A stretch of 64,000 nt of DNA from an uncultured Chlorobiaceae bacterium (GCA_903869365.1 CAIPYV010000067.1:1-64000), one strand, 5' to 3'; shown: positions 26,701-36,187, counted from the first letter of the stretch. Notes: generated by a model from the sequence alone, not told the origin. Numbers and translations are program-made.

Positions 26701-27011
26701 TGAAAAGAAGCCTTAAAAACCAAAATATCTCGATTCTGTGCGCGGAAAATGGCTGGGAAGCTGTTGAACTGGTTCAGTGCCACCCGGAGATTAATCTTGT
26801 GCTTATGGATCTGAAAATGCCGGTCATGAGTGGATATGATGCAACAAAAAAGATCAAACAGCTCCGTCCCGACCTTCCGGTCATCGCCCAATCAGCCTTC
26901 ACAACCAAAGAAGAGAAACAAAAAGCCCGGGAAGCAGGCTGCAGCAACTTCATCACCAAACCTATCAACAACACCGAACTCCACAACCTCATACAGGAGT
27001 TACTTCCTTAA
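23751..27011 (+). CDS. hybrid sensor histidine kinase (GAF, multiple PAS, HisKA, HATPase, receiver)
   Basis: This 1,086-residue soluble hybrid kinase has no membrane segment. In order it shows a GAF domain (about residues 25-190) and four PAS/PAC units (about 205-330, 335-460, 465-590 and 590-715; motifs such as RSITEQIAEVVYVADSRG and WDWNVQTGAVILNKRWFTMLGY). HisKA with FLANISHEIRTPMNGILGF (phospho-His) is at about 725-790. HATPase_c with NLIQNALKF, DTGRGIPADKK and GAGLGLSISKAYVEMLGG is at about 830-945. A C-terminal receiver with IVEDDE and LMDLKMPVMSG is at about 965-1085. It senses several cytoplasmic signals; no response regulator is adjacent. The ATG at 23751 is chosen over the upstream TTG. 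Confidence 0.92.
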   Translation: MVKKAVRPQAQQLTSDYSAFESHHKLTRALLATNNCNQALLYTTDEIELLQKICNIMVDIGGYRMAWAGYAELDEAKSVRAVALAGFDDGYIEAVREADASLGLGPTGLAIRTGEPCIIRDIRHELRFKPLLTQALERGYASVQSVPLKTDHGVIGAITIYSATPDAFDSEESKLLRALTDNIAYGIAMLRSRKKSELAEEALRKSERNFRSITEQIAEVVYVADSRGMLTFVSPLIEKVFGFRSDEFIGHHFSDYMAEEDIPEALRLYNHTLLHQEKNLVAEFKFKKKDGSLFDGEVHWQYYEDQAISGMIGLIRDISDRKQQERIRQENERKLLENQLFLQSIFNDVNFSVFVVDVLPDGTYRYKEHEAVNAKLIGLLHLDFSGKTPEEAFGAEAAKAIHHKYDACIQAGTPIQYTEYVPFLGKDMWWETALHPVRDASGHIFRIIGTTNEVTERRQNVLKTRELRDRYEATIEAAQIGTWDWNVQTGAVILNKRWFTMLGYRPEELAPVSMQTWVERAHPDDYKASMGMVEKLFNGETNYYEFESRLKHKNGTWVWVHVRGSLLSRTPDGKPLRMLGTNIDITERKLTEHALQESEKSFRVMFEKHSAVKLVIEPGSGKIINANQAAADFYGWSLDELRGMNIQQITQLTPEELKSNLEKAKTSKQNEFQVRHKRADGLQRDIELFSNNIEIDGKNILYAIIHDITDRKQAAEESDRLKAAFLANISHEIRTPMNGILGFSELFKEPDLTGEEKEEYIDLIHQSGLRMLNLINDLMDISKIDAREVKLQITETSANKLLREVEAFFKPAAKKKGVELRCTMALSDNDSFMTTDCLKLNQIITNLIQNALKFTTKGSIDFGYNKKKAGLEFFVIDTGRGIPADKKEKIFERFQQVDNSLTRAHEGAGLGLSISKAYVEMLGGTIHVESKEGVGSTFTFTHPYKQIKKQQAQSNKDKVLSTCNSALAFCLLIVEDDEVSTLLLKRSLKNQNISILCAENGWEAVELVQCHPEINLVLMDLKMPVMSGYDATKKIKQLRPDLPVIAQSAFTTKEEKQKAREAGCSNFITKPINNTELHNLIQELLP

Positions 27012-27254
27012 CTCTTTTCTTTCGCGGAGTTTTATGCAAAATTCGAATTTGGGCCAATTATTATTGAGAAGTGTCCCCAAATGTTGCGTGTCATGGTCGT
27101 CCCCTTGTAAAACTCAGGATAAAGGCTGATCTTGTCTGTACCGGTTGGCTTCAGCTGTCTCTGGTGGGTTGGTGGGGAAAAAAATAAAAAAGGATATTCA
27201 GCAATAACAAGCAACACCGTTCACATTGGAAACGGAAAATCATTGAAGGGCAAG

Positions 27255-27728
27255 GTGGCGAAAAAACAACATGTTCAGCAATACGTACAGGCCATTCAGA
27301 ACAGAAAGGCCCGTTTTGAATTCGAGATTCTGGATACCATCGTTGCCGGTATCCAACTCTTCGGCAGCGAGGTAAAATCAGTACGCCTTGGAAAGGCCAG
27401 CCTCAGCGACAGCTTTGCCATGATCCATCATAATGAGGTATGGCTGGAAAACATGCAGATTACTCCATACGAGCATAACCACATCGAAATGCTGGAGCCG
27501 AAACGGAGCCGTAAACTGCTGTTGCACAAAGAGGAAATCCGCAAAATCCTTACAAAGATCAATGAGAAGGGATTGACACTGGTACCTCTGAAAGCTTTTT
27601 TCAACTCAAAAGGGCTTTTGAAAATTGAACTTGCCATAGCCAAAGGCAAAAAGCTCTACGATAAACGGGAAACGATAAAGAATAGGGAAAACCAGCGGCA
27701 GATGGAGCAAATAAGAAAGCAATATTAA
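27255..27728 (+). CDS. smpB: SsrA-binding protein SmpB
   Basis: SmpB binds tmRNA and delivers it to stalled ribosomes for trans-translation. The 157-residue product shows [100 protein letters not shown] and a basic C-terminal tail, all standard SmpB features. The ORF track extends upstream to 27132, but the GTG at 27255 has a GAAGGG ribosome binding site and gives the normal length (VAKKQHV...). No tmRNA gene is visible in the window. tyrS follows 18 bases later. Confidence 0.93.
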   Translation: MAKKQHVQQYVQAIQNRKARFEFEILDTIVAGIQLFGSEVKSVRLGKASLSDSFAMIHHNEVWLENMQITPYEHNHIEMLEPKRSRKLLLHKEEIRKILTKINEKGLTLVPLKAFFNSKGLLKIELAIAKGKKLYDKRETIKNRENQRQMEQIRKQY

Positions 27729-27746
27729 ACAACAAACCTGGAATCC

Positions 27747-28964
27747 ATGCGTTTTCCGACTGTAAAAGAACAACTTGACATTATTGCTGGCAATGTGGTT
27801 GAAATTATCAGTGTTGACGAACTTGAACAAAAACTTCTCCAGAGCCTTAAAACCTGCAAACCGCTCAAGGTAAAACTTGGAGCCGATCCTTCACGACCTG
27901 ACCTGCACCTTGGGCACTCGGTCGTTCTAAGAAAGCTCAGGGAGTTTCAGGATCTCGGCCATGAAGCCATACTGATTATCGGTGACTTTACCGCCATGAT
28001 CGGCGATCCTTCGGGAAAAAGTAAAACAAGACCTCAGCTTTCAGCCGAAGAGGCCCGGGAAAACGGTTTAAGCTACTTTGAACAGGCCTCGAAAATTCTT
28101 GACCCTGAAAAAACAACCATCTGCTATAATGCTGACTGGCTTGGGAAAATGAGTTTTGCTGATGTTATAAAACTCTCAAGCCACTACACTGTGGCGCGGA
28201 TGCTTGAACGTGATGACTTTGAGAGACGGTATCGTGCCCAGGAACCTATATCCATTCACGAGTTTCTCTACCCCCTTGCCCAGGGTATGGATTCAGTTCA
28301 CCTGAGAAACGATGTAGAACTTGGCGGAACCGATCAGAAATTCAACCTTCTTGTCGGCAGGGATCTGCAGCGGGAGTATGGAATAACTCCGCAGGTCTGC
28401 ATTACCATGTCGTTGCTTGTGGGCACTGACGGAAAGGAAAAGATGTCGAAATCGCTCGGCAATGCCATCTGTTTCAATGACTCCCCTGCCGACATGTATG
28501 GAAAGGCACTTTCAATTCCAGATACGCTCATTGAGACCTATTGCAAGCTTCTGTTACCAAAGAGTGAGGCAGGAGTTGCTGAAATTTTTGAACAGAGGGA
28601 AGCAGAACCGAGAACAGCCAAACGGGCTCTGGCAAAAAAAATTGTAGCACTCTACTATTCAGAAGAAGCTGCAGAAGGTGCTGAAACCCACTTCGATCAG
28701 GTTTTTATTCTCAAAAAAGCTCCTGATACTCTTGAGCTCCTTGAAGTTGACGAACAATCGCTGCCGATCATCGACCTTTTGATCACCCTCGGTGCGGCTG
28801 TTTCAAAAAGCGAGGCCCGCAGAATGATTCAGCAAAACTCCATTGTTGTCGATGAACAAAAAATCGCGGACATCCATGCAATAATCGAACTCGGCAGTGA
28901 CCCGAAAATAATCAAGGCCGGGAAAAGAAAATTTTTTAAAGTAGCCACAAGAAAAACATTTTGA
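27747..28964 (+). CDS. tyrS: tyrosyl-tRNA synthetase
   Basis: This class I aminoacyl-tRNA synthetase charges tRNA-Tyr. The 405-residue protein has the HIGH-type motif in [21 protein letters not shown], the tyrosine-pocket region [21 protein letters not shown], and KMSKS in [15 protein letters not shown]-terminal S4 RNA-binding domain starts near [26 protein letters not shown]. The layout corresponds to the TyrS type with the KMSKS lysine sequence rather than the KFGKT type. It lies directly after smpB. Confidence 0.95.
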   Translation: MRFPTVKEQLDIIAGNVVEIISVDELEQKLLQSLKTCKPLKVKLGADPSRPDLHLGHSVVLRKLREFQDLGHEAILIIGDFTAMIGDPSGKSKTRPQLSAEEARENGLSYFEQASKILDPEKTTICYNADWLGKMSFADVIKLSSHYTVARMLERDDFERRYRAQEPISIHEFLYPLAQGMDSVHLRNDVELGGTDQKFNLLVGRDLQREYGITPQVCITMSLLVGTDGKEKMSKSLGNAICFNDSPADMYGKALSIPDTLIETYCKLLLPKSEAGVAEIFEQREAEPRTAKRALAKKIVALYYSEEAAEGAETHFDQVFILKKAPDTLELLEVDEQSLPIIDLLITLGAAVSKSEARRMIQQNSIVVDEQKIADIHAIIELGSDPKIIKAGKRKFFKVATRKTF

Positions 28965-29044
28965 ATACCACCTCTTTTTCCTATAATTCGGCAATTTCGA
29001 AACTGTAAACGATTTGAACAACAAATAAATCCGGAGGCACGGCA

Positions 29045-29590
29045 TTGTCATTTGTCCCATCAAAAGTTTTTTTTACAAAAGGTGTGGGAAGGCACAAAGA
29101 ATATCTCTCCTCATTTGAGCTTGCCCTGAGAGAGGCCAAAATTGAAAAATGCAATCTGGTTACTGTATCAAGTATTTTTCCTCCAAAATGTGAGCGTGTC
29201 AGTGTAGAAGAAGGCTTAAAAATGCTCTCCCCGGGTCAGATCACCTTCGCAGTGATGGCCCGCAATTCAACTAACGAATTCAACCGCCTTATTGCTGCTT
29301 CAGTCGGTGTTGCCATTCCGGCTGACGATACGCAGTACGGCTATTTATCGGAACACCATCCGTTTGGGGAGTCTGCCGAACAGTCCGGCGAATATGCTGA
29401 AGATCTGGCGGCAACGATGCTGGCAACCACCCTCGGCATTGAGTTTGATCCAAACAAGGATTGGGATGAACGCGAAGGAATTTATAAAATGAGCGGTAAA
29501 ATTATTAATTCATACAATATCACACAGTCTGCCGAGGGTGAAAACGGCCTCTGGACAACGGTTATTTCTTGCGCCGTTCTCCTGCCATAA
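29045..29590 (+). CDS. pdaD: pyruvoyl-dependent arginine decarboxylase
   Basis: PdaD decarboxylates arginine to agmatine, the first step of polyamine synthesis. The 181-residue proenzyme contains [19 protein letters not shown]; self-cleavage is expected between Ser42 and Ser43, turning Ser43 into the pyruvoyl cofactor. Other family motifs are [25 protein letters not shown] and [26 protein letters not shown], with the C-terminal acid-rich region that binds substrate. It starts at a TTG with a strong GGAGG ribosome binding site 7 bases upstream. This archaeal-type enzyme is also known from Chlorobi and chlamydiae, in line with the inferred host. No agmatine-processing gene is adjacent. Confidence 0.9.
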   Translation: MSFVPSKVFFTKGVGRHKEYLSSFELALREAKIEKCNLVTVSSIFPPKCERVSVEEGLKMLSPGQITFAVMARNSTNEFNRLIAASVGVAIPADDTQYGYLSEHHPFGESAEQSGEYAEDLAATMLATTLGIEFDPNKDWDEREGIYKMSGKIINSYNITQSAEGENGLWTTVISCAVLLP

Positions 29591-29641
29591 TGAACACTTG
29601 TCAGGTTCACTGTAGCTCCCGCATAAAAAGCCTTGCTCGAT

Positions 29642-29672
29642 GTGGAACAGGCACACTCTTGTCCTGTTCCAC
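29642..29672. repeat. 10-bp perfect inverted repeat after pdaD
   Basis: GTGGAACAGG and CCTGTTCCAC form a perfect stem with an 11-base loop 52 bases after the pdaD stop. It is followed by GTTTGTTG rather than a clean T-run, so it is at best a weak terminator. It could also be a transcript-protecting hairpin or an operator for nadB downstream. Confidence 0.45.
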
Positions 29673-29737
29673 GTTTGTTGTCAGGGACATTCAAATATTC
29701 CGCACAATAACCTTTAATAAAGAGGTGCATCACAGTT

Positions 29738-31333
29738 ATGACTGAATCACTCAAAACTGATGTTCTTGTAATCGGCAGTGGTATTGGCGGACTTTATTTT
29801 GCCATTCATATGGCCGATCACGCCAAAGTAACCATCATCACTAAAAAGGAAAGCTGCACCTCCAATACCAACTGGGCCCAGGGAGGTATCGCTGCCACTA
29901 TAGATGACAACGACAGTGCCGAACTGCATATTGCCGATACTCTCGAAGCCGGTGCCGGGCTGTGCAATGAAAAAATGGTCTCCCTTATGGTTACAGAGGG
30001 CCCTCAGCACATAAAACGACTTACCGAACTGGGTGTCAACTTTACAACCTCGGACCATAACAATCTGCACCTCGGCAAAGAGGGTGGCCACTCGAGAAGC
30101 AGAATTGTCCACGCACAGGACTTGACTGGAAAAGAGGTTGAAACAGCACTGCTCAATAGTATCAACAGTCATCCCAATATCACCCTGCTTGAACACTATT
30201 TTGCCATCGAACTGCTTACCGAGCATCACCTCGGTATCAAAACAAACGATATCAACTGTTACGGGGCTTACGTTCTTGACTCATTGCAGCGCCAGCCAAA
30301 AAAAATCCTTGCAAAAATCACCATGCTCGCTTCCGGCGGTCTGGGGCATGTTTATCCATACACGACCAATCCTGAAATTGCAACAGGAGACGGTGTGGCG
30401 ATGGGATACAGGGCTGGAGCTGAAATTTCCAATATGGAGTTTATTCAGTTTCATCCAACCGCGCTCTACCATCCGAAAGCCAAATCATTTCTGATTTCCG
30501 AAGCAGTCCGAGGATTCGGAGGAGTATTGAAACTGAAAAACGGTCAGGAATTCATGCACAAGTATGATAAACGCCAGAATCTTGCACCTCGGGATATTGT
30601 TGCACGGGCTATCGACTCGGAAATTAAAAAAAGCGGTGAGGATTGCGTCTTTCTTGATGTAACGCATATCGATCCCGAAAAAACAAAGGAACATTTTCCC
30701 AATATCTACGAGACCTGCCTTGGCTTTGGAATTGATATGACCAGGGAGATGATTCCCGTTGTTCCTGCGGCACACTATTCCTGCGGAGGTATCCGTACAG
30801 ACGACAAGGGACAAACCACGATCAACCGCCTCTATGCGTGCGGTGAGACCAGTTGTACCGGGGTTCACGGAGCAAACCGTCTTGCAAGTAACTCTCTGCT
30901 TGAAGCGCTTGTCTTTGCATGGAGGGCATGCGGTAATATCCGCGAACAACTTGTCACATTAGATAATGCAATCGATTTTCCTGATTGGGACGATACAGGA
31001 ACCGTCAATCCCGAAGAGTGGATTCTTGTCTCTCACAACAAGCGGGAAGCACAGCAGGTCATGAACGATTATGTCGGTATTGTGCGGAGCGATCTCAGGC
31101 TGCAGCGGGCAAAAAGGAGAATTGACTTTCTCAAAGAAGAAACAGAGTCGTACTTTAAAAAAACAAAGATCACGACACAGATCCTCGAACTGAGAAACAT
31201 TATCAAGGTTGCCAGTCTTATTATTGAAAGCGCCATAAAACGACGCGAGTCAAGAGGATTGCACTTTACGACCGATTATCCGGGAAAAGATGACAAACAC
31301 TTTCTGGTTGACACGGTTTTGAGATCTTTTTGA
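29738..31333 (+). CDS. nadB: L-aspartate oxidase NadB
   Basis: NadB oxidises L-aspartate to iminoaspartate for NadA and uses fumarate as electron acceptor in anaerobes. The 531-residue flavoprotein has the FAD dinucleotide fold [90 protein letters not shown] and [23 protein letters not shown]. These are the succinate dehydrogenase/fumarate reductase flavoprotein-type motifs. A short extra C-terminal helical region is present. Its mRNA is convergent with nadE. Confidence 0.94.
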   Translation: MTESLKTDVLVIGSGIGGLYFAIHMADHAKVTIITKKESCTSNTNWAQGGIAATIDDNDSAELHIADTLEAGAGLCNEKMVSLMVTEGPQHIKRLTELGVNFTTSDHNNLHLGKEGGHSRSRIVHAQDLTGKEVETALLNSINSHPNITLLEHYFAIELLTEHHLGIKTNDINCYGAYVLDSLQRQPKKILAKITMLASGGLGHVYPYTTNPEIATGDGVAMGYRAGAEISNMEFIQFHPTALYHPKAKSFLISEAVRGFGGVLKLKNGQEFMHKYDKRQNLAPRDIVARAIDSEIKKSGEDCVFLDVTHIDPEKTKEHFPNIYETCLGFGIDMTREMIPVVPAAHYSCGGIRTDDKGQTTINRLYACGETSCTGVHGANRLASNSLLEALVFAWRACGNIREQLVTLDNAIDFPDWDDTGTVNPEEWILVSHNKREAQQVMNDYVGIVRSDLRLQRAKRRIDFLKEETESYFKKTKITTQILELRNIIKVASLIIESAIKRRESRGLHFTTDYPGKDDKHFLVDTVLRSF

Positions 31334-31356
31334 AGGTCTCATAGGCCCTTTATAAC

Positions 31357-32190
31357 CTATTTTACTTCCTGCCAGTCTCTGGCATACCGAAAGTCTATGC
31401 CGGGGGTACGGCTTGAAATTTTTGCAATAACCGGCATCATACGCTTGTACTGGTTTCGGACAACCATCTTTCTGACTCGGTCATAAAATGGCTCAGGGAT
31501 ACCTTCGTCGAGAACAGCCTGTTTATCCATTCTTTTTTCAAGCATCATATAGAGGAGAAGATCAACAGCTTCATAGCTGAATCCGAGGTCGTCCTCATCA
31601 CTCTGTCCTTCCCAGAGATCAGCCGAAGGTGCTTTGACAATCAGTTCATCAGGGATACCGAGATGACGTGCAAGACCCCTTATCTGGGTTTTATAGAGAT
31701 CACCTATGGGATTGACTGCAGAAGCCATATCGCCGAACATGGTGCCATAACCGAGCATTAACTCTGTTTTATTGCTTGTTCCTGCTACAAGCCTGCTCTC
31801 TCTTGCTGAAACATCATAGAGAAATACCATTCTTGTACGGGCCATGATGTTCCCTCTTCTCAGCAACTGATCAGACGGTATTGTCGAAAAAAAAGCATCC
31901 ACAACAGGCGTTATGGAAACCTCTTCTGCCCTTATGCCCAGCCTCCGGATCATGAGCTCAGCATGCTCGATGCTTTCAGGACTGCTGGTTGCATAGGGCA
32001 TCATAAGCGCAAGAACATTGTCTGCACCCAATGCACGAACGGCAAGTTCACACACCACCGCTGAATCTATTCCGCCCGAAAGACCAAGGACAAGCGAACT
32101 GAACCCGAACTTATGTATCTCATTGACAAGAAATGCCTTAAGAATATCTTCAACAATGGAATAATCGAAATGGAGATCCTGAACCTTCAT
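31357..32190 (-). CDS. nadE: NAD+ synthetase NadE
   Basis: NadE amidates deamido-NAD to NAD, the last step of the pathway. The 277-residue protein has the PP-loop [52 protein letters not shown] and [25 protein letters not shown]. There is no N-terminal nitrilase-type glutaminase domain, so it is the short, ammonia-dependent type. It is convergent with nadB and is followed on the minus strand by nothing of the same pathway. It starts 13 bases after the Yip1-like gene. Confidence 0.94.
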   Translation of the reverse strand: MKVQDLHFDYSIVEDILKAFLVNEIHKFGFSSLVLGLSGGIDSAVVCELAVRALGADNVLALMMPYATSSPESIEHAELMIRRLGIRAEEVSITPVVDAFFSTIPSDQLLRRGNIMARTRMVFLYDVSARESRLVAGTSNKTELMLGYGTMFGDMASAVNPIGDLYKTQIRGLARHLGIPDELIVKAPSADLWEGQSDEDDLGFSYEAVDLLLYMMLEKRMDKQAVLDEGIPEPFYDRVRKMVVRNQYKRMMPVIAKISSRTPGIDFRYARDWQEVK

Positions 32191-32203
32191 ACTATGAGGT
32201 CAT

Positions 32204-32758
32204 CTAAAAGTTGAACAACCGCATGACAGCCCTGATCAGCAGAAAGACTGAAGTATTGACCATCACTACAAATAAAGCTGTATTTCTCAGTGCATTGCCC
32301 GTAGCGCCGGAATGGAAATCAAGCATAACTGCCAGACCGTTTTTAGCGATCACAAGAGTATAGCTTAGTGCAAGAAAGGCGAAAAGCCAACTCCATCCGC
32401 CGGTAAAATAGAGAAGTTCGAAAAGCCAGACCGGAGTCATGGAATAACAGAAAACCGTCAATATGACATCCTTGATACTTTCAGAACGTTCACGAACAAG
32501 CAAATAAGCTGCTCCTCCCATCATAAGATAGAGCGCTGCAATATCGATCAGAAAATTGGCTATGGCAAAAATCATAGCCTGTCGGGGCAGACCTATTAAA
32601 GGAAACTTAGCGATCTGCACAAGGGCAATAACGGGAACGGCATAATCCCTGAGCACATTGAACTCATCGCCAGTGGCTCCTTCTTTAAGATTTTTCCAGA
32701 ATTTCCGGTATTGGAACAAAAGCGAAAAAATCGCTGAAAAAAGTTCTTTAACTCCCAT
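32204..32758 (-). CDS. Yip1-family integral membrane protein
   Basis: The 184-residue protein has about five hydrophobic helices. It begins with an amphipathic N-terminus (GVKELFSAIFSLLFQYRKFWKNL) and contains the VLRDYAVPVIALVQIAKFPLIGL region and the TVFCYSMTPVWLFELLYF segment of the Yip1/DUF1282 type. Bacterial members have no assigned function. It sits between an EnvC-like gene and nadE on the same strand with gaps of 8 and 13 bases, so the three are probably co-transcribed. Confidence 0.7.
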   Translation of the reverse strand: MGVKELFSAIFSLLFQYRKFWKNLKEGATGDEFNVLRDYAVPVIALVQIAKFPLIGLPRQAMIFAIANFLIDIAALYLMMGGAAYLLVRERSESIKDVILTVFCYSMTPVWLFELLYFTGGWSWLFAFLALSYTLVIAKNGLAVMLDFHSGATGNALRNTALFVVMVNTSVFLLIRAVMRLFNF

Positions 32759-32766
32759 AATGGTTA

Positions 32767-34287
32767 TTACCTAAGCCATTTTTCAGGATTCAGTTTGACA
32801 CGACCCTTCCATATTTCAAAATGAACAACTGAGGCTTCGCCCGCCATTTTGCCCGAAAGCCCTACAAGCTGTTGTGATTTAATAAGATCGTCCTTTGCCA
32901 CATGTAACTGGCCAAGATTAGCGTACACGGTAAGGTAAGATTTAGGATGCCGGACAATCACAACATTGCCAAAAGTAGGAAGAAATGCGATCTGAACGAC
33001 TTTACCACCCGAGACCGCCCTTACCTGAGAATTGGCAGGAACCGTTATATCAATACCATTATTGTTCGTAACAATTTTAAGATCCTTATCCTCTACAGAT
33101 CCAAACTTGTGAGCGATAACACCATTCCGTACAGGCCAAGGCAACGAACCGGCAGCATGATCAAAATCTGCTGAAACCTTTTCCAGCTCGTTTAAACCCG
33201 CTTCAGGCGCAATGGCAATACGCTCCTTTTCAGGGACTCTGGTCTCAATTGGTTCCGGCTGTTTTGTTTCTTTTTTGGCAGCTGCAGGTTCATGGATGGC
33301 AGGTTGTTCGTATGGCGTTTTACTCCGTCTGGCTTCACGGCGCTGTTCTTCACGCTGCTGTTCCTCACGTCGCTTTGCTTCTTGCCGCCGCGCCTCTCGT
33401 TGCATCGCTTCGGCTCTCTGGGCCTCACGTCGCTTTGCCTCAACTATTTTCTGCTGTCGGATCTTTGCGACTTCCACTGCCCGCTGTTCAGCAAGAATAA
33501 GAGACTCTATCCGGGATTGCAGCTGCATACGTTTTTTCTGGACATCAGCAAGTTGTGCTGCATATTCCTGCTTGTTTTTCTTCAGGCGATCAAGCACCAC
33601 CTCTTTTTCTTTTTTACTTACCGACCAGCTTTTCAACTGCTGCTCCTGCTCCCTGACCATTTCAGCTTTGTGCTTATAGGTTTGCTCAAGCGCAAGACGG
33701 CTGTTTTCAAGTTTCCGGGCAACCTGCTGCAATTCATCAACATTGTGGCGCACAGCCCTGGTAAAAAAACCCATATATTGTGCACGCATAAGGGCCTTAT
33801 TCACAGAACCTGAAGCAAAAACATGCTCAATATCCCTCGTTCCCCCATATTTATAGACTGACACAGCAGTTCTGCGAAAATCATCAGAAACCCTGCCGTA
33901 AATCTGGCGATTACTCTGAAGTTCATGTTCCAGCTGATCGATATCCTTGTCAAGCTTTTCAAGATAGTGCTGATTTTCACTGATAATCTTTTCAAGCATA
34001 AGAATCTGTGTACGGATATTCTCAAGTGCCTTGAATGACTGCGATTCCTTGCGCGTTGTCACGTTCAGTTTTGACTTGTACTCCTTAAGCTGTTGTTTCA
34101 GTACCGTGAGATTCTGCTCTATGGCTTTCCGCTCTTTCATGATTCTTGATATCTCACTGTTTACCCGAGGTGCAACTCCTGCTGTGAGAGGCATACAAGG
34201 CAGAACCAACAGCAACAGAAAGAGTAACTGCACGAACGACCTCCGCAGAAAAAGAGAGAGCCGGCCGGGTGAAACAATATCAATCAT
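32767..34287 (-). CDS. EnvC-like murein hydrolase activator with degenerate M23 domain
   Basis: This 506-residue protein has a signal/anchor segment (FVQLLFLLLLVLPCMPLTAG) and a long coiled coil at about residues 40-260. An unusually Arg/Glu/Ala/Gln-rich tract follows at about 260-325 (units such as REEQQREEQRREARR), then a Pro/Glu linker and a C-terminal LytM/M23 domain. The M23 metal-binding residues are mostly lost: the usual HxGxD reads NNGIDI and the YxHL motif reads VYANL; only the final HFEIW keeps its His. As in EnvC this suggests an activator of amidases, not an enzyme. It is probably located in the periplasm at the division site. Confidence 0.82.
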   Translation of the reverse strand: MIDIVSPGRLSLFLRRSFVQLLFLLLLVLPCMPLTAGVAPRVNSEISRIMKERKAIEQNLTVLKQQLKEYKSKLNVTTRKESQSFKALENIRTQILMLEKIISENQHYLEKLDKDIDQLEHELQSNRQIYGRVSDDFRRTAVSVYKYGGTRDIEHVFASGSVNKALMRAQYMGFFTRAVRHNVDELQQVARKLENSRLALEQTYKHKAEMVREQEQQLKSWSVSKKEKEVVLDRLKKNKQEYAAQLADVQKKRMQLQSRIESLILAEQRAVEVAKIRQQKIVEAKRREAQRAEAMQREARRQEAKRREEQQREEQRREARRSKTPYEQPAIHEPAAAKKETKQPEPIETRVPEKERIAIAPEAGLNELEKVSADFDHAAGSLPWPVRNGVIAHKFGSVEDKDLKIVTNNNGIDITVPANSQVRAVSGGKVVQIAFLPTFGNVVIVRHPKSYLTVYANLGQLHVAKDDLIKSQQLVGLSGKMAGEASVVHFEIWKGRVKLNPEKWLR

Positions 34288-34488
34288 ATAAAATCCTCGA
34301 GCTTATATTCAAACGCTTTACAAGAAAGCGGCTCCGCAAAACCATTGACAAACCTTATAAGAACTTCAGTTAAAGGTAAAGGATAAAAACCTTTTCTTCG
34401 CAAACGGTTCGAAAAAAAATAATTTGTTTTTCATGACCTGAAATAATTGTAAATATCGGTTTTTTCATCAGAGTACCATTACCCTTAC

Positions 34489-35760
34489 ATGGACAAGCTT
34501 GTCATAAGAGGCGGACGCAGGATCACCGGCTGCATAACTGCCTCAGGTTCAAAAAACACCTCCTTACCCATTATTGCAGCTACACTTCTTACCGGAAACG
34601 GCACTTTTGTTCTGCATCATATCCCGGACCTGAAGGATATCCTGACCTTTACCCAGCTCCTTCATCACTTGGGGGCTGAAACCTCCTTTTCCGGAAACAC
34701 GTTGACGGTTTCGTCCCGAAATGTGAAAAGTCTTCAGGCTCCGTATGAACTGGTTAAAAAAATGAGGGCCTCCATCTATGTGCTCGGTCCCTTGCTCGCT
34801 CGGTTCGGCCACGCAAGGGTCTCTCTTCCCGGAGGTTGCGCATTCGGTCCTCGTCCAATAGACCTTCATTTAATGGCCATGGAAAAGCTTGGAGCCACCA
34901 TCACCATTGAAACAGGGTTTATTGAGGCAACGGTCAAGGAAGGCAAGCTGCGTGGAGCCCATATCGATTTCCCCATTTCCTCTGTCGGGGCTACAGGAAA
35001 CGCTTTAATGGCAGCTGTGCTTGCTGAGGGCACAACGACCATCAGCAACGCCGCAACGGAACCGGAAATTGAGACACTTTGCAACTTTCTCACATCCATG
35101 GGTGCCACCATCATGGGAACAGGAAGCACAGAACTTGAAATAAAAGGGTGCAATGCACTCTCCGCTACTGAATTTCATAATGTTTTTGACCGCATTGAAG
35201 CAGGAACCCTGCTTGCAGCTGCAGCCATAACAGGCGGAGATCTAACGGTAAACGGTGTTGATCCCGAACAACTGAAAGCTGTTCTGAAAAAATTTATTCA
35301 TGCCGGTTGCCGTGTTGAAACAACCGTGAACAGCGTTACCCTGAAAAGCCCGGAAAAGCTTTTATCAACTGATGTCACGGCAAAACCATATCCCGCCTTT
35401 CCGACCGACATGCAGGCTCAATGGATAGCGTTGATGACCCAGGCAGAGGGAACAAGCCATATTATTGACAAGGTCTACCATGAGCGATTCAACCATATAC
35501 CAGAATTGAACAGACTTGGGGCTCATATCGACATCCGTAAAAACCAGGCGGTTGTTAACGGGCCCCAAAAGCTTTCCGGCACTACCGTTATGTCGACCGA
35601 TCTGAGAGCATCCGCCAGCCTTGTGCTTGCCGGGCTTGTTGCTGAAGGAACTACAGAGGTATTGAGAGTCTACCACCTTGACAGGGGGTATGAGAATATT
35701 GAGGCAAAGCTGAACAGCCTGGGAGCTGCTATCAGTCGCGAAAAGTATACCGAATTTTAA
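34489..35760 (+). CDS. murA: UDP-N-acetylglucosamine 1-carboxyvinyltransferase MurA
   Basis: MurA transfers enolpyruvate from PEP to UDP-GlcNAc, the first committed step of peptidoglycan synthesis and the target of fosfomycin. The 423-residue protein starts [30 protein letters not shown]. It has the active-site cysteine in [16 protein letters not shown], so it is of the fosfomycin-sensitive Cys type, and [36 protein letters not shown] near the C-terminus. The gene stands alone on the plus strand, divergent from the EnvC-like gene. Confidence 0.95.
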   Translation: MDKLVIRGGRRITGCITASGSKNTSLPIIAATLLTGNGTFVLHHIPDLKDILTFTQLLHHLGAETSFSGNTLTVSSRNVKSLQAPYELVKKMRASIYVLGPLLARFGHARVSLPGGCAFGPRPIDLHLMAMEKLGATITIETGFIEATVKEGKLRGAHIDFPISSVGATGNALMAAVLAEGTTTISNAATEPEIETLCNFLTSMGATIMGTGSTELEIKGCNALSATEFHNVFDRIEAGTLLAAAAITGGDLTVNGVDPEQLKAVLKKFIHAGCRVETTVNSVTLKSPEKLLSTDVTAKPYPAFPTDMQAQWIALMTQAEGTSHIIDKVYHERFNHIPELNRLGAHIDIRKNQAVVNGPQKLSGTTVMSTDLRASASLVLAGLVAEGTTEVLRVYHLDRGYENIEAKLNSLGAAISREKYTEF

Positions 35761-35839
35761 CTGCCACGAAAAAAAAGATTATTGTTTTGGATATTATCAA
35801 TGAAACGTTATATTAACTGCCTCTAAAGCCAAGCATTGA

Positions 35840-35913
35840 GGGCCCTTAGCTCAGTTGGTCAGAGCAAGCGACTCATAATCGCTGGGTCGTAGGTTCAAGT
35901 CCTACAGGGCCCA
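35840..35913 (+). tRNA. tRNA with CAT anticodon, probably Ile2
   Basis: The acceptor GGGCCCT pairs with AGGGCCC, the D-arm is TAGCTCAGTTGGTCAGAGC, and the anticodon loop CTCATAA gives CAT. The anticodon stem-loop AGCGACTCATAATCGCT closely matches bacterial tRNA-Ile2, in which the C is changed to lysidine to read AUA, rather than elongator or initiator tRNA-Met. The discriminator base is A. No CCA is encoded. Confidence 0.88.
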
Positions 35914-35938
35914 CAGGTTGTGACAAGAAGAAGTACCT

Positions 35939-36012
35939 GGCGTGTTCGTCTAGTGGCCCAGGACATCGCCCTCTCAAGGCGAAGATCACGGGTTCGAATC
36001 CCGTACACGCTA
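35939..36012 (+). tRNA. tRNA-Glu (CTC)
   Basis: The D-arm sequence TCGTCTAGTGGCCCAGGACA is typical of tRNA-Glu, and the anticodon loop CTCTCAA gives CTC. The acceptor GGCGTGT pairs with ACACGCT, leaving a G.U pair at position 1-72. Charged tRNA-Glu also feeds tetrapyrrole synthesis in green sulfur bacteria by the C5 route, though usually through the TTC isoacceptor. CCA is not encoded. Confidence 0.88.
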
Positions 36013-36019
36013 CATAAAA

Positions 36020-36093
36020 GCACCCGTAGCTCAACTGGATAGAGTATCTGACTACGAATCAGACGGTTAGAGGTTCGACTCCTCTCGGGTGCA
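36020..36093 (+). tRNA. tRNA-Arg (ACG)
   Basis: The acceptor GCACCCG pairs with CGGGTGC. The D-arm is TAGCTCAACTGGATAGAGTA, the anticodon stem-loop TCTGACTACGAATCAGA has anticodon ACG (read as ICG after deamination), and the T-arm is AGAGGTTCGACTCCTCT. The discriminator is A, as is usual for tRNA-Arg in bacteria. Confidence 0.9.
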
Positions 36094-36111
36094 CACTTAT
36101 TGGAATGATAT

Positions 36112-36184
36112 TGAGGAGTGGCCAAATTGGTAAGGCACCTGATTCTGGATCAGACAATTGCAGGTTCGAGTCCTGCCTCCTCAG
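36112..36184 (+). tRNA. tRNA-Gln (CTG)
   Basis: The acceptor TGAGGAG pairs with CTCCTCA. The anticodon stem-loop CTGATTCTGGATCAG carries CTG, and the T-arm is GCAGGTTCGAGTCCTGC. The weak U-A first pair and discriminator G are identity features of tRNA-Gln. It is the last of four clustered tRNA genes before a terminator. Confidence 0.9.
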
Positions 36185-36187
36185 CAA

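Noticed and set aside
27012-27254. Possible insertion-sequence relic after the hybrid kinase (GTGTCCCC-like words)
   Set aside because: No terminal repeats, transposase fragment or target duplication could be identified.
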